64,000 nucleotides of DNA from Pseudomonadota bacterium (lineage in GTDB: Bacteria; Pseudomonadota; Alphaproteobacteria; Sphingomonadales; Sphingomonadaceae): the NCBI GenBank assembly GCA_023400405.1, contig JAEXFD010000057.1, positions 62,001 through 126,000 of the forward strand. The letters run 5' to 3'. The stretch's first letter is position 1; each line of letters begins with the position of its first letter. The translations under genes and the position numbers were made by a program. Under the pieces are notes generated by a model. That model saw only the letters and a program-made list of their open reading frames with translations. It did no database searches and was not told where the DNA came from. Shown piece after piece: positions 9,248 through 16,729 of this stretch.

Positions 9248-9265
9248 CGTGCATTGCGATGCACG
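9248..9265. promoter_or_regulatory. 18-base palindrome directly upstream of the luxI ribosome site
   Basis: CGTGCAT-TGCG-ATGCACG, seven-base arms with a four-base spacer, in the 45-base luxR-luxI gap. The half-site GTGCA resembles the Agrobacterium tra box half-site, but the spacing differs. It ends 10 bases before the luxI ATG, too close for a normal activator site, so an operator for repression or an mRNA hairpin beside the ribosome site is more likely. Confidence 0.5.
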
Positions 9266-9282
9266 CGAAGGGAGCAGAGGCA

Positions 9283-10044
9283 TCAGCCTTCGTCTGTTCC
9301 CCCAATTGGGGGAATTGCGGACCGCTCGAACAGGATCTGGCTATCGCCGAGCGCCAGCGCGATCAGCTGGGCGCGGGTGCGCGCCCGATAGGATTGGCGC
9401 GCCGACTTCACATATTGGCGGACGGTGTCGGGGCTGATGTCGAGCGCGCGGGCGACCTGCTTGTCATTCTCGCCCAAGGCCAGGCGCCGGATGCACTGGA
9501 TCTCGCGGGTCGCGAGATGCGGCACGAGCGACGGCGCCGCCGACAATCCGCGCAGTCGCCGCGACGCCTCAAACGCGGTGCGGGCGATGAAATCGGCATA
9601 GCAGCATGTCTCCGGCGTGAGCCGGCAGCGACGCCGGCTCGCGAAGGATACCGCGCCGCACGGCTCGCCGGGGACATTGGCCGGCACGGTGTAGCCGGTG
9701 CGCAGCCCCTCGCGTGCGGCGCGCTCGAGCAAGGCACGCTGGTGCGGCGCCAGGTCGCGGATATGCTCCCAGCCGAACCCGCCAATCCGGCGCTGGGCAT
9801 GGAGCAGGATCGGGTCGAACCGGTAGAGACCCTGGGCGACGAAGACTTCGGTATAGGCCGGCGGATAGGTGTCGAGATGGTCGAAGCGCGGATCCGTCTG
9901 GCGCAGGTTGTCGCACCAGGTCATCGCGAAACAGTCGAAGCCGATCTCGCGGCCCGCATCCCCGACGAGAGGCCGCAGTTCCTCGTGCGAACCGCACAGG
10001 ACGGCTCTTCGTTCGAATTCCTCGAGTAGGTCGACGACGCCCAT
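9283..10044 (-). CDS. luxR: LuxR-family quorum-sensing transcriptional regulator
   Basis: AHL-responsive activator. From the ATG at 10044 (MGVVDLLEEF) it has 253 residues, the usual size; the same frame is open to a TTG at 10140. The autoinducer-binding domain keeps the expected Y (60/64), D77-P78 (YRFDPIL), W92 (GFGWE) and a later G-A-V-S-F. The C-terminal GerE-type HTH reads TREIQCIRRLALGENDKQVA, then RALDISPDTVRQYVKSA. It is the first gene of the luxR, luxI, phyH, DUF2285 order, all leftward. Confidence 0.93.
   Translation of the reverse strand: MGVVDLLEEFERRAVLCGSHEELRPLVGDAGREIGFDCFAMTWCDNLRQTDPRFDHLDTYPPAYTEVFVAQGLYRFDPILLHAQRRIGGFGWEHIRDLAPHQRALLERAAREGLRTGYTVPANVPGEPCGAVSFASRRRCRLTPETCCYADFIARTAFEASRRLRGLSAAPSLVPHLATREIQCIRRLALGENDKQVARALDISPDTVRQYVKSARQSYRARTRAQLIALALGDSQILFERSAIPPIGGTDEG
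9297..9314. promoter_or_regulatory. Candidate lux box, 18-base perfect palindrome
   Basis: TTCCCCCAATTGGGGGAA lies in the last codons of luxR, centred about 68 bases upstream of the luxI ATG. That is where an activator site would sit if transcription began roughly 25 bases before luxI. It is the best lux-box candidate in the region. No second copy was found upstream of luxR or of the divergent gene at 10677. Confidence 0.5.
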
Positions 10045-10676
10045 TGCCAGGCTCGCCGCCGAGATCAGGCTAACGCTCTTCGCGTAACCTCGCGGCGTGG
10101 CCGAAGGTCGCGGCAGCACCGCGAGCTCGATAATGTCCAATATATTCGACAGTAATTCTGGTACGCATCTACTGATCCACTTCCAGAGATTTCCCCCTCT
10201 AGCCTCAGCAGGGACGCATCAGCTTGCCGAATCCGCAAAGCGACCCGCCCGCAACTTATCGGAATCGGAGGCTTTTCTATTCAGGACTCGATTTCCAGTG
10301 TCGGCATTCGGCGTTTCGACAGTTCCGCCGCCCCCGGGATTTGCGGATGTGCGCGACTGGCGCGTCTCTAAGGTAAGGAACACCCTGCAGCGGTGGGCCA
10401 AGGTCGGGGAGGTGACGATGGACGTGACAGGGCAATGACCGGCGGCGCGGAAGGTTTGGTTCTTTCCTCATAGCGCGTGCTGCCGGCGCAACGTCCCGAA
10501 ACGCCCATCGCCACTTTTTCCGATAGCAAATGCTCTGTCTTGCTCTGCATTGTTGGGCGCCCGACGCGAGGCCACAGCCCCGGCTCGTCGGGCAGCCCTG
10601 CCCCCAATTCAGGAAAGCCAGAGGTGGCGCGGGGTCCCCCTCGTGGCCGGGCGCCACTCCCTCGAGCGAAGGCGGC
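10045..10676. other. Divergent intergenic region between luxR and the cysteine-synthase-like gene
   Basis: About 630 bases, or about 540 if luxR starts at the TTG at 10140. It has an AT-richer stretch near 10130-10170, suited to a luxR promoter, with a TGTC-N10-GACA inverted pair. Open frames here are short and do not look coding. No lux-box-like palindrome or RNA gene is visible. Confidence 0.45.
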
Positions 10677-11855
10677 ATGACCGACAGCATCCAGACCCAT
10701 CGCGCCGTCTCGGTCGCGCAGCGCGAGGAACCGGGCGCTTCGCTCCGCACCGGTCCCCGCAATCGCGCATGGTTGGCCTGGGCGGTCGGCCAGGTGCAGG
10801 ATGCCGCACACGCCGCGGTCGACCCGCCGCTGGTCCGCATCCCTTGTCCGGAGCTGCGCGGTATCGACCTCTATCTCAAGGACGAGACCCGGCACCCGAC
10901 CGGCAGCCTCAAGCACCGCCTCGCGCATGCGCTGTTCCTCCAGGCGCTGTGCAACGGCGACCTGCACGAAGGCTCGACGGTGGTCGAGGCGTCCTCGGGT
11001 TCGACCGCCATCTCCGAGGCCTGGTTCGCGGCGAAGCTGGGGTTGCGCTTCATCGCGGTGGTGCCGAGCGGCACCGCCCCGAGCAAGGTCGCCGCGATCG
11101 ACGCGCTGGGCGGCGAGCTGGTGTTCGCCGAACGCGGCGAGGATCTGTCGCGGATGGCGCACGGGCTCGCGCAGGCGACCGGCGGCCATTTCATGGATCA
11201 GTTCGCCAACGCCGCCACCGCGACCGACTGGCGCGGCGCCAACAACATCGCCGACACGCTGTTCGCGCAGATGCTCTCCGAACGCCATCCGGTGCCGAGC
11301 TGGATCGTGGTCGGCGCCGGCACCGGCGGGACCAGCACCACGATCGGCCGCTATATCCGGCTGCATCCCCGGCTTGCCGCGACGCGGCTCTGCGTCGTCG
11401 ATCCCGAAGGCTCGGCCTTCTTCGCCGCCTATGCGAGCGGCGATTGGGCGGCGACCGGCTGCACCAGCCGCGTGGTCGAGGGGATCGGCCGCAACAAGGT
11501 CGAGCCGAGCTTCAACCCCTCGCTGGTCGACCAGATGGTGTCGGTGACCGATGCCGGCTCGGTCGCGGGCGCGCATTGGCTCGAGGACCGAACCCAGCAA
11601 CGGTTCGGGCCGTCGACCGGCACCAACGTCATCGGCACGCTGATGCTCGCGCAAGGCATGGCCCGCCGCGGCGAGACCGGCAGCATCGTCACGCTCGGCT
11701 GCGACGATGGCGAGCGCTATGGCGAGACGATCTACGACCATGGCTGGGTCGCGGCAGCCGGGATCGACGTCATCTCCTGGTACGAGCTGCTCGAACGGCT
11801 TGGCGGCGACGGCTTTCCCGAAGCACTGCTCCCCGGCGCCGGGCGGATGCACTGA
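10677..11855 (+). CDS. PLP-dependent cysteine synthase family protein
   Basis: 392-residue fold-type II PLP enzyme related to cysteine synthase and to cysteine desulfhydrases of the Cds1 type. The PLP lysine is K79 in HPTGSLKHRLAH. The substrate loop is EASSGSTAISEAW and the phosphate-binding glycine loop is VGAGTGGTSTTIGRY. The ATG at 10677 has GAAGGCGG just upstream and is preferred over an in-frame ATG at 10530, whose extra residues do not resemble the family. The protein is longer than CysK (about 320), with a C-terminal extension GERYGETIYDHGWV typical of this subgroup. The exact reaction, synthesis or breakdown of cysteine, cannot be decided from sequence. Confidence 0.85.
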   Translation: MTDSIQTHRAVSVAQREEPGASLRTGPRNRAWLAWAVGQVQDAAHAAVDPPLVRIPCPELRGIDLYLKDETRHPTGSLKHRLAHALFLQALCNGDLHEGSTVVEASSGSTAISEAWFAAKLGLRFIAVVPSGTAPSKVAAIDALGGELVFAERGEDLSRMAHGLAQATGGHFMDQFANAATATDWRGANNIADTLFAQMLSERHPVPSWIVVGAGTGGTSTTIGRYIRLHPRLAATRLCVVDPEGSAFFAAYASGDWAATGCTSRVVEGIGRNKVEPSFNPSLVDQMVSVTDAGSVAGAHWLEDRTQQRFGPSTGTNVIGTLMLAQGMARRGETGSIVTLGCDDGERYGETIYDHGWVAAAGIDVISWYELLERLGGDGFPEALLPGAGRMH

Positions 11856-11936
11856 GTGCCCGGAAGTCCGGCAATGCCGCAATCGCGGCGCGCCCAATTC
11901 CAACTGTGATCCGGCCCGCTACATGATCCTGCCGGC

Positions 11937-12326
11937 TCAGCGCGCGGACGGGCAGATTCGCGCGAGCCGGCCGTCATCGTCCCAATAGCGCTTGTAGATC
12001 GCCTGGCCGCGCGACAGTTGCCAGCAGCTGAGGTCGGTCGCGCCGGCGCGGACCAAAGCGATGGTGCGGCCATAGCGGTCGACCGAGACGCGCTGGATCG
12101 TGATCCGTCCCTGGCGCAGCGCCGCCCGCAACGAGGCGGTCGAGACATTGGGATCGCCGGGCGCGCAGCGCCGGCCAGCCAAACAATGGCCGGGCAGTTC
12201 GGGCGCATCGATGCCGAGCAGGCGCACCCGCTCGCGCCCGCAACGCAGCGTGTCGCCATCGACGGCGACGCACCGCGCCCGTGTCTGCGGCGCGGCGAGC
12301 GACAGGAGGAGCGATGCGATCAGCAT
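11937..12326 (-). CDS. Thermonuclease (SNase-like) family protein
   Basis: 129-residue nuclease of the staphylococcal nuclease fold, probably exported: residues 1-17 (MLIASLLLSLAAPQTRA) look like a signal peptide. VDGDTLRCGRERVRLLGIDA is the signature, with the calcium-binding D, the catalytic R and the ID-x-P-E loop; RVSVDRYGRTIALV follows. The ATG at 12326 is chosen because it begins the signal peptide; the same frame is open upstream across the neighbouring gene. Short C-terminus with R-x-x-Y-W-D-D-D-G. Confidence 0.85.
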   Translation of the reverse strand: MLIASLLLSLAAPQTRARCVAVDGDTLRCGRERVRLLGIDAPELPGHCLAGRRCAPGDPNVSTASLRAALRQGRITIQRVSVDRYGRTIALVRAGATDLSCWQLSRGQAIYKRYWDDDGRLARICPSAR

Positions 12327-12337
12327 GGCGGCATTTC

Positions 12338-12763
12338 CTAGCTGCGGCCGAGGCGGCGCAAGGTCGTGTCGTCCTTCCAGCCGTCGAACCAGCGGGTCAG
12401 CGCGGCGGTGAACAAGGGCCCGCCGCCGGCCTCGGCGAACAGGGTCAGCGAGGATTTGAGCTTCATCGCATCGACCTGGCCGAACACCGCCTGCGCGGTC
12501 GTGCCGGTCAGATCCTGCAACGCCGCGACGCATTCGCGCAGGCGCTCGCCCAGGATGGGATGCGCGAGATAGGCGCGTGCCTCGTCGATCGACGCGATCG
12601 CGTAGCGCTGCGCCATCGCGCTCGAACCTAGGCCTTCGATCTGTGGGAAGATGAACCACATCCAATGGCTGCGCTTGGCGCCGCGGCGGATCTCGGCAAG
12701 CGCGGTGTCGTAGCTGCCGGCTTGCGCGGTGACGAATCGCTCGAGGTCGAAGGGATCGCTCAT
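12338..12763 (-). CDS. DUF1810 family protein
   Basis: 141 residues, soluble. The family signature is clear: DLERFVTAQAGSYDTALAEI, KRSHWMWFIFPQIEGLGSSA, SIDEARAYLAHPILGERLRE and FGQVDAMKLKSSLTLF. DUF1810 proteins (YfiB/Rv-type, sometimes labelled calpastatin-like) have no established biochemical role. It ends 11 bases before the thermonuclease start in the same direction, so the two may form an operon. Confidence 0.9.
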   Translation of the reverse strand: MSDPFDLERFVTAQAGSYDTALAEIRRGAKRSHWMWFIFPQIEGLGSSAMAQRYAIASIDEARAYLAHPILGERLRECVAALQDLTGTTAQAVFGQVDAMKLKSSLTLFAEAGGGPLFTAALTRWFDGWKDDTTLRRLGRS

Positions 12764-13295
12764 TGCGGGCGGTCTAGGCGTCGATCGTGCCCGCCGCCCA
12801 GCCCCCGCGACAATAAATCATGGCTATCAAACCCTGACCTTCGCGGCGAGCGGAACGCTTCCGGTTCGGTCCGACGGGACGATGTCAGGCCTTCCCCTCA
12901 GGCAGAATCCCCCGCGGCTTCACCCTGCGCATGCGATTCAGCGGGACCGGCATCTTGCGCAGGCGTTACGCGGCGGCCGGCGATCCAGCGGCGATAGCTT
13001 CATACTGCCACCTTCCTGGCCGAGGCAGTTTGGCGCGTGCCTCGGATTCCTTTCCATGACGCAAGGCGACGAGAACCGGAAGACGGATTGCGATCATCAG
13101 CGGTAGCCGGCCGAAAGACGTCCGCCTTCCGGTCGAGGACAATATCGGGAGATCTGGTCCAGGTTGCGTGACCGGCGCCATTCCTGTTCTGGGCTGGAGA
13201 CGAAATCCGCGTATAGATCCTGGCCAGCGGACCCCATCATCGCACGCGGCGCCTTCGGACCCGATCGAACGGCGGTCGCGGCCCCGGAGTGAAAG
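12764..13295. other. Intergenic region with no supported gene
   Basis: About 530 bases between the divergent DUF1810 and metB genes. Only Arg- and Gly-rich chance frames are present. I looked for a SAM-II or other methionine riboswitch before metB and did not see its conserved core. A GGAG site at about 13286 serves metB. Confidence 0.45.
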
Positions 13296-14528
13296 ATGAC
13301 CGAACAGCCAAAGCCCGAGACGATTGCCGCGAGCCACGGCGTCGCGACCGATCCCGCATTCGGCGCGGTCAGTCCGCCATTGCATCTCTCCAGCACATAC
13401 GCGTTCCCGGGATTTGAGCGGCCCGGCCCCTTTGACTATGGCCGTGCAGGCAATCCCAATCGCGAGATGCTTGCCGATGCGCTGGCGGCGCTCGAAGGCG
13501 GCGCGGGCGGGGTCATCACCGCATCGGGCATGGCAGCGATCGATCTCGTGCTGGGGCAGCTCGAGGGCGGCGCCCATGTCGTCGCGCCGCACGACTGCTA
13601 TGGCGGCACGCTGCGGCTGCTCAAGGCGCGCGCGGCAAAGCGGCAGCTGCGTCTCAGCATCGTCGACCAGTCGGATGCGAGCGCCCTGTCGGCAGCGCTG
13701 GCGGACGCGCCGGCTCTGGTCCTGATCGAGACCCCGAGCAACCCGCTGATGCGCATCGCCGACATAGCCGAGATCGCCGCGCAGGCGCACGCCGCCGGCG
13801 CGCTGGTCGCCGCGGACAACACGTTCCTGTCGCCGGCATTGCAGCGGCCGATCGCGCTCGGCGCCGACTATGTCATCCACTCGACCACCAAATTCCTCAA
13901 CGGGCATTCGGACGTGGTGGGCGGTGCGGTCATAGCCGCGGAGCCGAGCCGCGTAGAAAGCCTCAAGGCCTGGGCGAACACGACCGGCGTCACCGGCGCG
14001 CCGTTCGACGCCTGGCTGTCCTTGCGCGGCCTGCGCACCCTGTTCCCGCGCATCGAACGCCAGCAGCATACCGCCGGATTGATCGCACGGTTCCTCGCCG
14101 GCCATCCCGACGTCGGCGCGGTCCATTATCCCGGCCTCGCCAGCCATGCCGGCCACGCGCTCGCCGCGCGCCAGCAGCGGGGGTTTGGCGCCATGCTGAG
14201 CTTCGAGCTCGCCGGGCCGCGGCAGGCCGTCCGCAATTTCTGTGAAGGGGTTCGCGTGATCACGCTGGCGGAGTCGCTCGGCGGCGTCGAAAGCTTGGTC
14301 GCCCACCCGGCAACGATGACCCATGCGGATATGGGCGCCGAAGCGCGTGAGGTCGCCGGAATTTCCGACAGGCTTATCCGCATGTCGATCGGTCTCGAGC
14401 ATCCCGACGATCTCCTCGCCGATCTCGATTGCGCCCTCCGGCTACGCGATGCCGATCCTGCACCGCTCTGCCGATACGAAGATCTCGCCAATCGTGACAA
14501 CCGGCTGCGGGCCGGACAGGACTGCTAG
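13296..14528 (+). CDS. metB: Cystathionine gamma-synthase/beta-lyase family PLP enzyme
   Basis: 410-residue Cys/Met-metabolism PLP enzyme (fold type I). The PLP lysine is K199 in IHSTTKFLNGHSDVVGG; other landmarks are TRYGNPNR-like GRAGNPNR, ITASGMAAIDLVL, LIETPSNPLM, VAADNTF and the C-terminal AESLGGVESLVAHPATMTHA. The order and length fit cystathionine gamma-synthase (O-succinyl- or O-acetylhomoserine to cystathionine), although beta-lyase or methionine gamma-lyase activity cannot be excluded. The GGAG site at 13286-13289 supports the ATG. The tail after about residue 385 (DPAPLCRYEDLANRD) is an unusual extension. Confidence 0.82.
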   Translation: MTEQPKPETIAASHGVATDPAFGAVSPPLHLSSTYAFPGFERPGPFDYGRAGNPNREMLADALAALEGGAGGVITASGMAAIDLVLGQLEGGAHVVAPHDCYGGTLRLLKARAAKRQLRLSIVDQSDASALSAALADAPALVLIETPSNPLMRIADIAEIAAQAHAAGALVAADNTFLSPALQRPIALGADYVIHSTTKFLNGHSDVVGGAVIAAEPSRVESLKAWANTTGVTGAPFDAWLSLRGLRTLFPRIERQQHTAGLIARFLAGHPDVGAVHYPGLASHAGHALAARQQRGFGAMLSFELAGPRQAVRNFCEGVRVITLAESLGGVESLVAHPATMTHADMGAEAREVAGISDRLIRMSIGLEHPDDLLADLDCALRLRDADPAPLCRYEDLANRDNRLRAGQDC

Positions 14529-14564
14529 GCCGCCAGACCCCACCGCCTGGAGGCTCAGCCGCGC

Positions 14565-14786
14565 TCAGGCGATCCGGCGCAGCAATTCCCCGGTCTCGGA
14601 CAGCGCGAACGTATCGCTGTCGATGTACCGCACCGTCTCGCCCGTCGTGAGCGCAAAGCGACGCGCACCCGGATAGTTGCGGACCGGCGCGCCCGCTCGC
14701 TGCGCGGGAAAATGCTGGAGCTCGACGACAACCACGTGTGTCTCGTCTTCCGTCACGCAACGCCACCGCGCCAATTCCGTTTCCAT
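14565..14786 (-). CDS. Small hypothetical protein, possibly 5'-truncated
   Basis: 73 residues from the ATG at 14786 (METELARWRC); an in-frame ATG lies at 14825. The C-terminal FALTTGETVRYIDSDTF followed by ETGELLRRI resembles a small conserved protein of sphingomonads and xanthomonads that I cannot name. The frame continues open with a strongly coding-like codon pattern to 15038, through a hydrophobic stretch AYILLFAAVQLALPAAG, but no ATG, GTG or TTG start appears before the TGA at 15039-15041. It may be the end of a longer, damaged gene. Confidence 0.55.
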   Translation of the reverse strand: METELARWRCVTEDETHVVVVELQHFPAQRAGAPVRNYPGARRFALTTGETVRYIDSDTFALSETGELLRRIA

Positions 14787-14825
14787 CGCCGCACGATAGC
14801 AAAAGCGAGCGATGACGCCCACCAT

Positions 14826-15164
14826 CAGCGGGCCGGGATGCGCTGGCCGCGAGCGCGACTCAAGCAGCCCGGCGTAGCGCAGGTCGGCAGCGACACCAGC
14901 CGCCGGCAGCGCGAGTTGTACCGCGGCGAACAGCAGGATATAGGCGCCTGCGCCGGAGAGCGCGGCGTTGAACGCGCCCAGGCGCGGCGACAGGCCGCGG
15001 CCCAGCTTCGCGGCGGCGGCCTGTCGCGGGGTTTCCGCTCAAGATGAAATGACCGCAAGCCGCCGGCGCCGCCGCGGAAGATCTTCGCGCGCCTCAGATC
15101 CTGTCGCTCCATTCGAACGTGCCTCGTCGCCCCCTTTCAGCCACGCATGCGTGCCGACGATTGC
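14826..15164. other. Intergenic region containing an in-frame upstream extension
   Basis: Between the small 14565 gene and DUF1971. The leftward frame 14826-15038 is open and GC3-rich with a predicted hydrophobic helix but has no start codon; 15042-15164 shows nothing recognisable. Confidence 0.4.
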
Positions 15165-15452
15165 TCAGCGGTAGAATTCGACATGGAAGCGAACGGCGCC
15201 GAGCGGCTCGACATGATGGAGGATGGTCGGCTCGATCACCGCCGGTACCGTCATCGGCGTGAGAACCGTCTCGGAACGCGAACGCCGCGGATCGGTGACG
15301 GCGTAGCGCAGCTGGCCCTGTTCGACGCGAAGCAGGCCCCAGGTGCCTTCTTTGGTCGAATGATCGCGCAGCAGCGCGGCGGGCACGCTCGCTTCGTCGA
15401 AGCTGGGCGTGCGCTTGTACGCCTCGGCACCTTGGGGAAGCACGGCGCTCAT
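15165..15452 (-). CDS. DUF1971 family protein
   Basis: 95 residues, small cupin-like protein. FDEASVPAALLRDHSTKEGT, WGLLRVEQGQLRYAVTD and IEPTILHHVEPLGAVRF match the DUF1971 (TehB N-terminal-like) family. The ATG at 15452 overlaps the stop of the truncated haemoglobin gene as ATGA, so translation is coupled. The function is not established; the setting, after a haemoglobin and an alternative oxidase, suggests a role in respiratory or nitric-oxide stress. Confidence 0.82.
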   Translation of the reverse strand: MSAVLPQGAEAYKRTPSFDEASVPAALLRDHSTKEGTWGLLRVEQGQLRYAVTDPRRSRSETVLTPMTVPAVIEPTILHHVEPLGAVRFHVEFYR

Positions 15453-15829
15453 GCCGCGTTCCGCTCGCGGTAGAACTGGATGCCGAGTTGCAGGCTCTCG
15501 GCGATCCGCGCCGCCTTGTCCTGGAACAGCGCGGCCACGCCGGAGTCCAGCAGTTCGCCGCTGACCTCGCTCCATAGCGCCAGCCAGCGCGCGAAATTCT
15601 CCGGCGTCATCGCGGCCGCGTGGCGGACATGGGCGACCATCGGCTGGCCCTTGTAGCGGCCGCTGGTCAGCATGACCGAAGACCAGAAGGCTTCGAGCTT
15701 CTCGAGATGATGCGGCCAATCGCCGATCGCATCGTTGAAGATCGGCCCAAGCAAATCGTCCTGGCGGACGCGATCGTAGAAGGCGGGTACCAGCCGGGCG
15801 ATATCGGCTTCGGTGATTTCCGGGATCAT
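15449..15829 (-). CDS. Group III truncated haemoglobin
   Basis: 126-residue 2-on-2 globin binding haem and probably O2 or NO. ADIARLVPAFYDRVRQDDLL gives the B-helix tyrosine Y18; FWSSVMLTSGRYKGQPMVAH holds the E region and the proximal histidine (H67), followed by FARWLALW, typical of group III. The ATG at 15829 has GTGGAGCG upstream and starts the globin; the frame extends 51 codons upstream over non-globin sequence. It sits between the alternative oxidase and DUF1971, all leftward, which points to NO or low-oxygen physiology. Confidence 0.9.
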   Translation of the reverse strand: MIPEITEADIARLVPAFYDRVRQDDLLGPIFNDAIGDWPHHLEKLEAFWSSVMLTSGRYKGQPMVAHVRHAAAMTPENFARWLALWSEVSGELLDSGVAALFQDKAARIAESLQLGIQFYRERNAA

Positions 15830-15854
15830 CTCGCTCCACTCCAGCGAACGGAAA

Positions 15855-15882
15855 GGCCGCACCGGAACGGTCCGGTGCGGCC
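15855..15882 (-). terminator. Hairpin between alternative oxidase and truncated haemoglobin genes
   Basis: Perfect 11-base stem GGCCGCACCGG / CCGGTGCGGCC with a six-base loop, followed in the leftward sense by a short T tract (TTTCC). It sits 8 bases after the oxidase stop. It probably ends or attenuates the oxidase transcript, leaving the downstream pair to read-through. Confidence 0.6.
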
Positions 15883-15890
15883 CTGCCAGT

Positions 15891-16580
15891 TCAGGCGACC
15901 TTCTTCCAGATCGGCTCCAGCGCGACATGCGGCGGGCATTCCGCGACCGCGCCGGTGGGCAGGCCGGCCAGCTCGTTGGCAAAGCCGTGGTTGACGTCGC
16001 GGTGATGGGCTTCGTCGGCGCGGACCACCAGCACCACGTCGCGCAGCGTCGCGTCGGCGCTCAGGCCCCAATAGCGCTTGGCGATCTCGGGCGCCGGCAC
16101 GTTGGCGCTGCGGCCTTCGTCGATCTCGGCGAGGTAATGGGTGTAGCTGATCACCGCCTCTTCCTCGAAATAGCCGACCACCCGGTGCGCGGTCTTGGAG
16201 CTGACGAGATAGAGGCCAAAGAAGAACAGGTAGAATACCCATTGCACGCCGATGATCACCGCGCGCTCGAACCAGGTCGGCTTCGAGATCTCGATGAACG
16301 TCATCAGGTGCATGCGCTCGTTCTCGGCCTCGTCCATCAGCGTCTTGATCCAGCCCTTGTCGTCGCAGATGCGGCGCAGGCAGGCGAGATGGGTGATCGT
16401 CGCGCCGACCATGCCGGGCACCGCCGCCACGGTCTCGAGCACGACGGCGCGGTGGCCATAGCGCTCGGCGAAGAAGGTATCGGCGGTCCAGCGCAGCAGC
16501 TTGGTGAAGCCGAACGCAATGCGGTCGGAGAGCCCCTTGGGCTGATGGTGGACGCTGAGATCGATGAACGGTGCGGTCAT
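15891..16580 (-). CDS. aox: Alternative oxidase (cyanide-insensitive ubiquinol oxidase)
   Basis: Membrane-associated diiron ubiquinol oxidase, 229 residues, passing electrons from ubiquinol to O2 without proton pumping. Diiron ligands are visible: E49 (VVLETVAAVPGM), E88 and H91 (DEAENERMHLMTF), E140 region (GYFEEEAVISYTHYL), E190 and H193 (RADEAHHRDVNH). A hydrophobic hairpin lies near 105-126. The ATG at 16580 has GGAGACCC upstream and is preferred over one 14 codons earlier. It diverges from the oxygen sensor fixL over a 149-base gap, which suggests control by oxygen. Confidence 0.95.
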   Translation of the reverse strand: MTAPFIDLSVHHQPKGLSDRIAFGFTKLLRWTADTFFAERYGHRAVVLETVAAVPGMVGATITHLACLRRICDDKGWIKTLMDEAENERMHLMTFIEISKPTWFERAVIIGVQWVFYLFFFGLYLVSSKTAHRVVGYFEEEAVISYTHYLAEIDEGRSANVPAPEIAKRYWGLSADATLRDVVLVVRADEAHHRDVNHGFANELAGLPTGAVAECPPHVALEPIWKKVA

Positions 16581-16668
16581 GGCGGGTCTCCGGTGATGCG
16601 GTGTTTCCGTATGGCGCTGCATCTATGCCGCTCGGGATGGCCGGGAAATTTGGATGTTGTCCCTACCG

Positions 16669-16683
16669 CCCTTACCCTAAGGG
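16669..16683. promoter_or_regulatory. CCCTTA-CCC-TAAGGG inverted repeat in the aox-fixL divergent promoter
   Basis: Perfect six-base arms with a three-base spacer, centred about 96 bases from the oxidase start and 54 from the fixL start. The position fits a response-regulator operator for a leftward promoter. FixJ is the obvious candidate but this is inference. Confidence 0.5.
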
Positions 16684-16729
16684 ATTTCCCGGAGGCGCAA
16701 GATCCGCCCCCGCCGATTGAAGGAATCGC

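Noticed and set aside
10368..11903. 511-codon leftward open frame
   Set aside because: Antisense to the cysteine-synthase-like gene, which has intact PLP motifs.
13137..13295. Possible SAM-II riboswitch before metB
   Set aside because: The conserved pseudoknot core and GCTAAAG-type segments were not found.
12966..14402. 478-codon leftward open frame extending into the intergenic region before metB
   Set aside because: Mostly antisense to metB; the part in the intergenic region has no ribosome site or family similarity.
16581..16729. FNR/FixK box (TTGAT-N4-ATCAA) in the aox-fixL gap
   Set aside because: No match; only the CCCTTA/TAAGGG repeat was seen.
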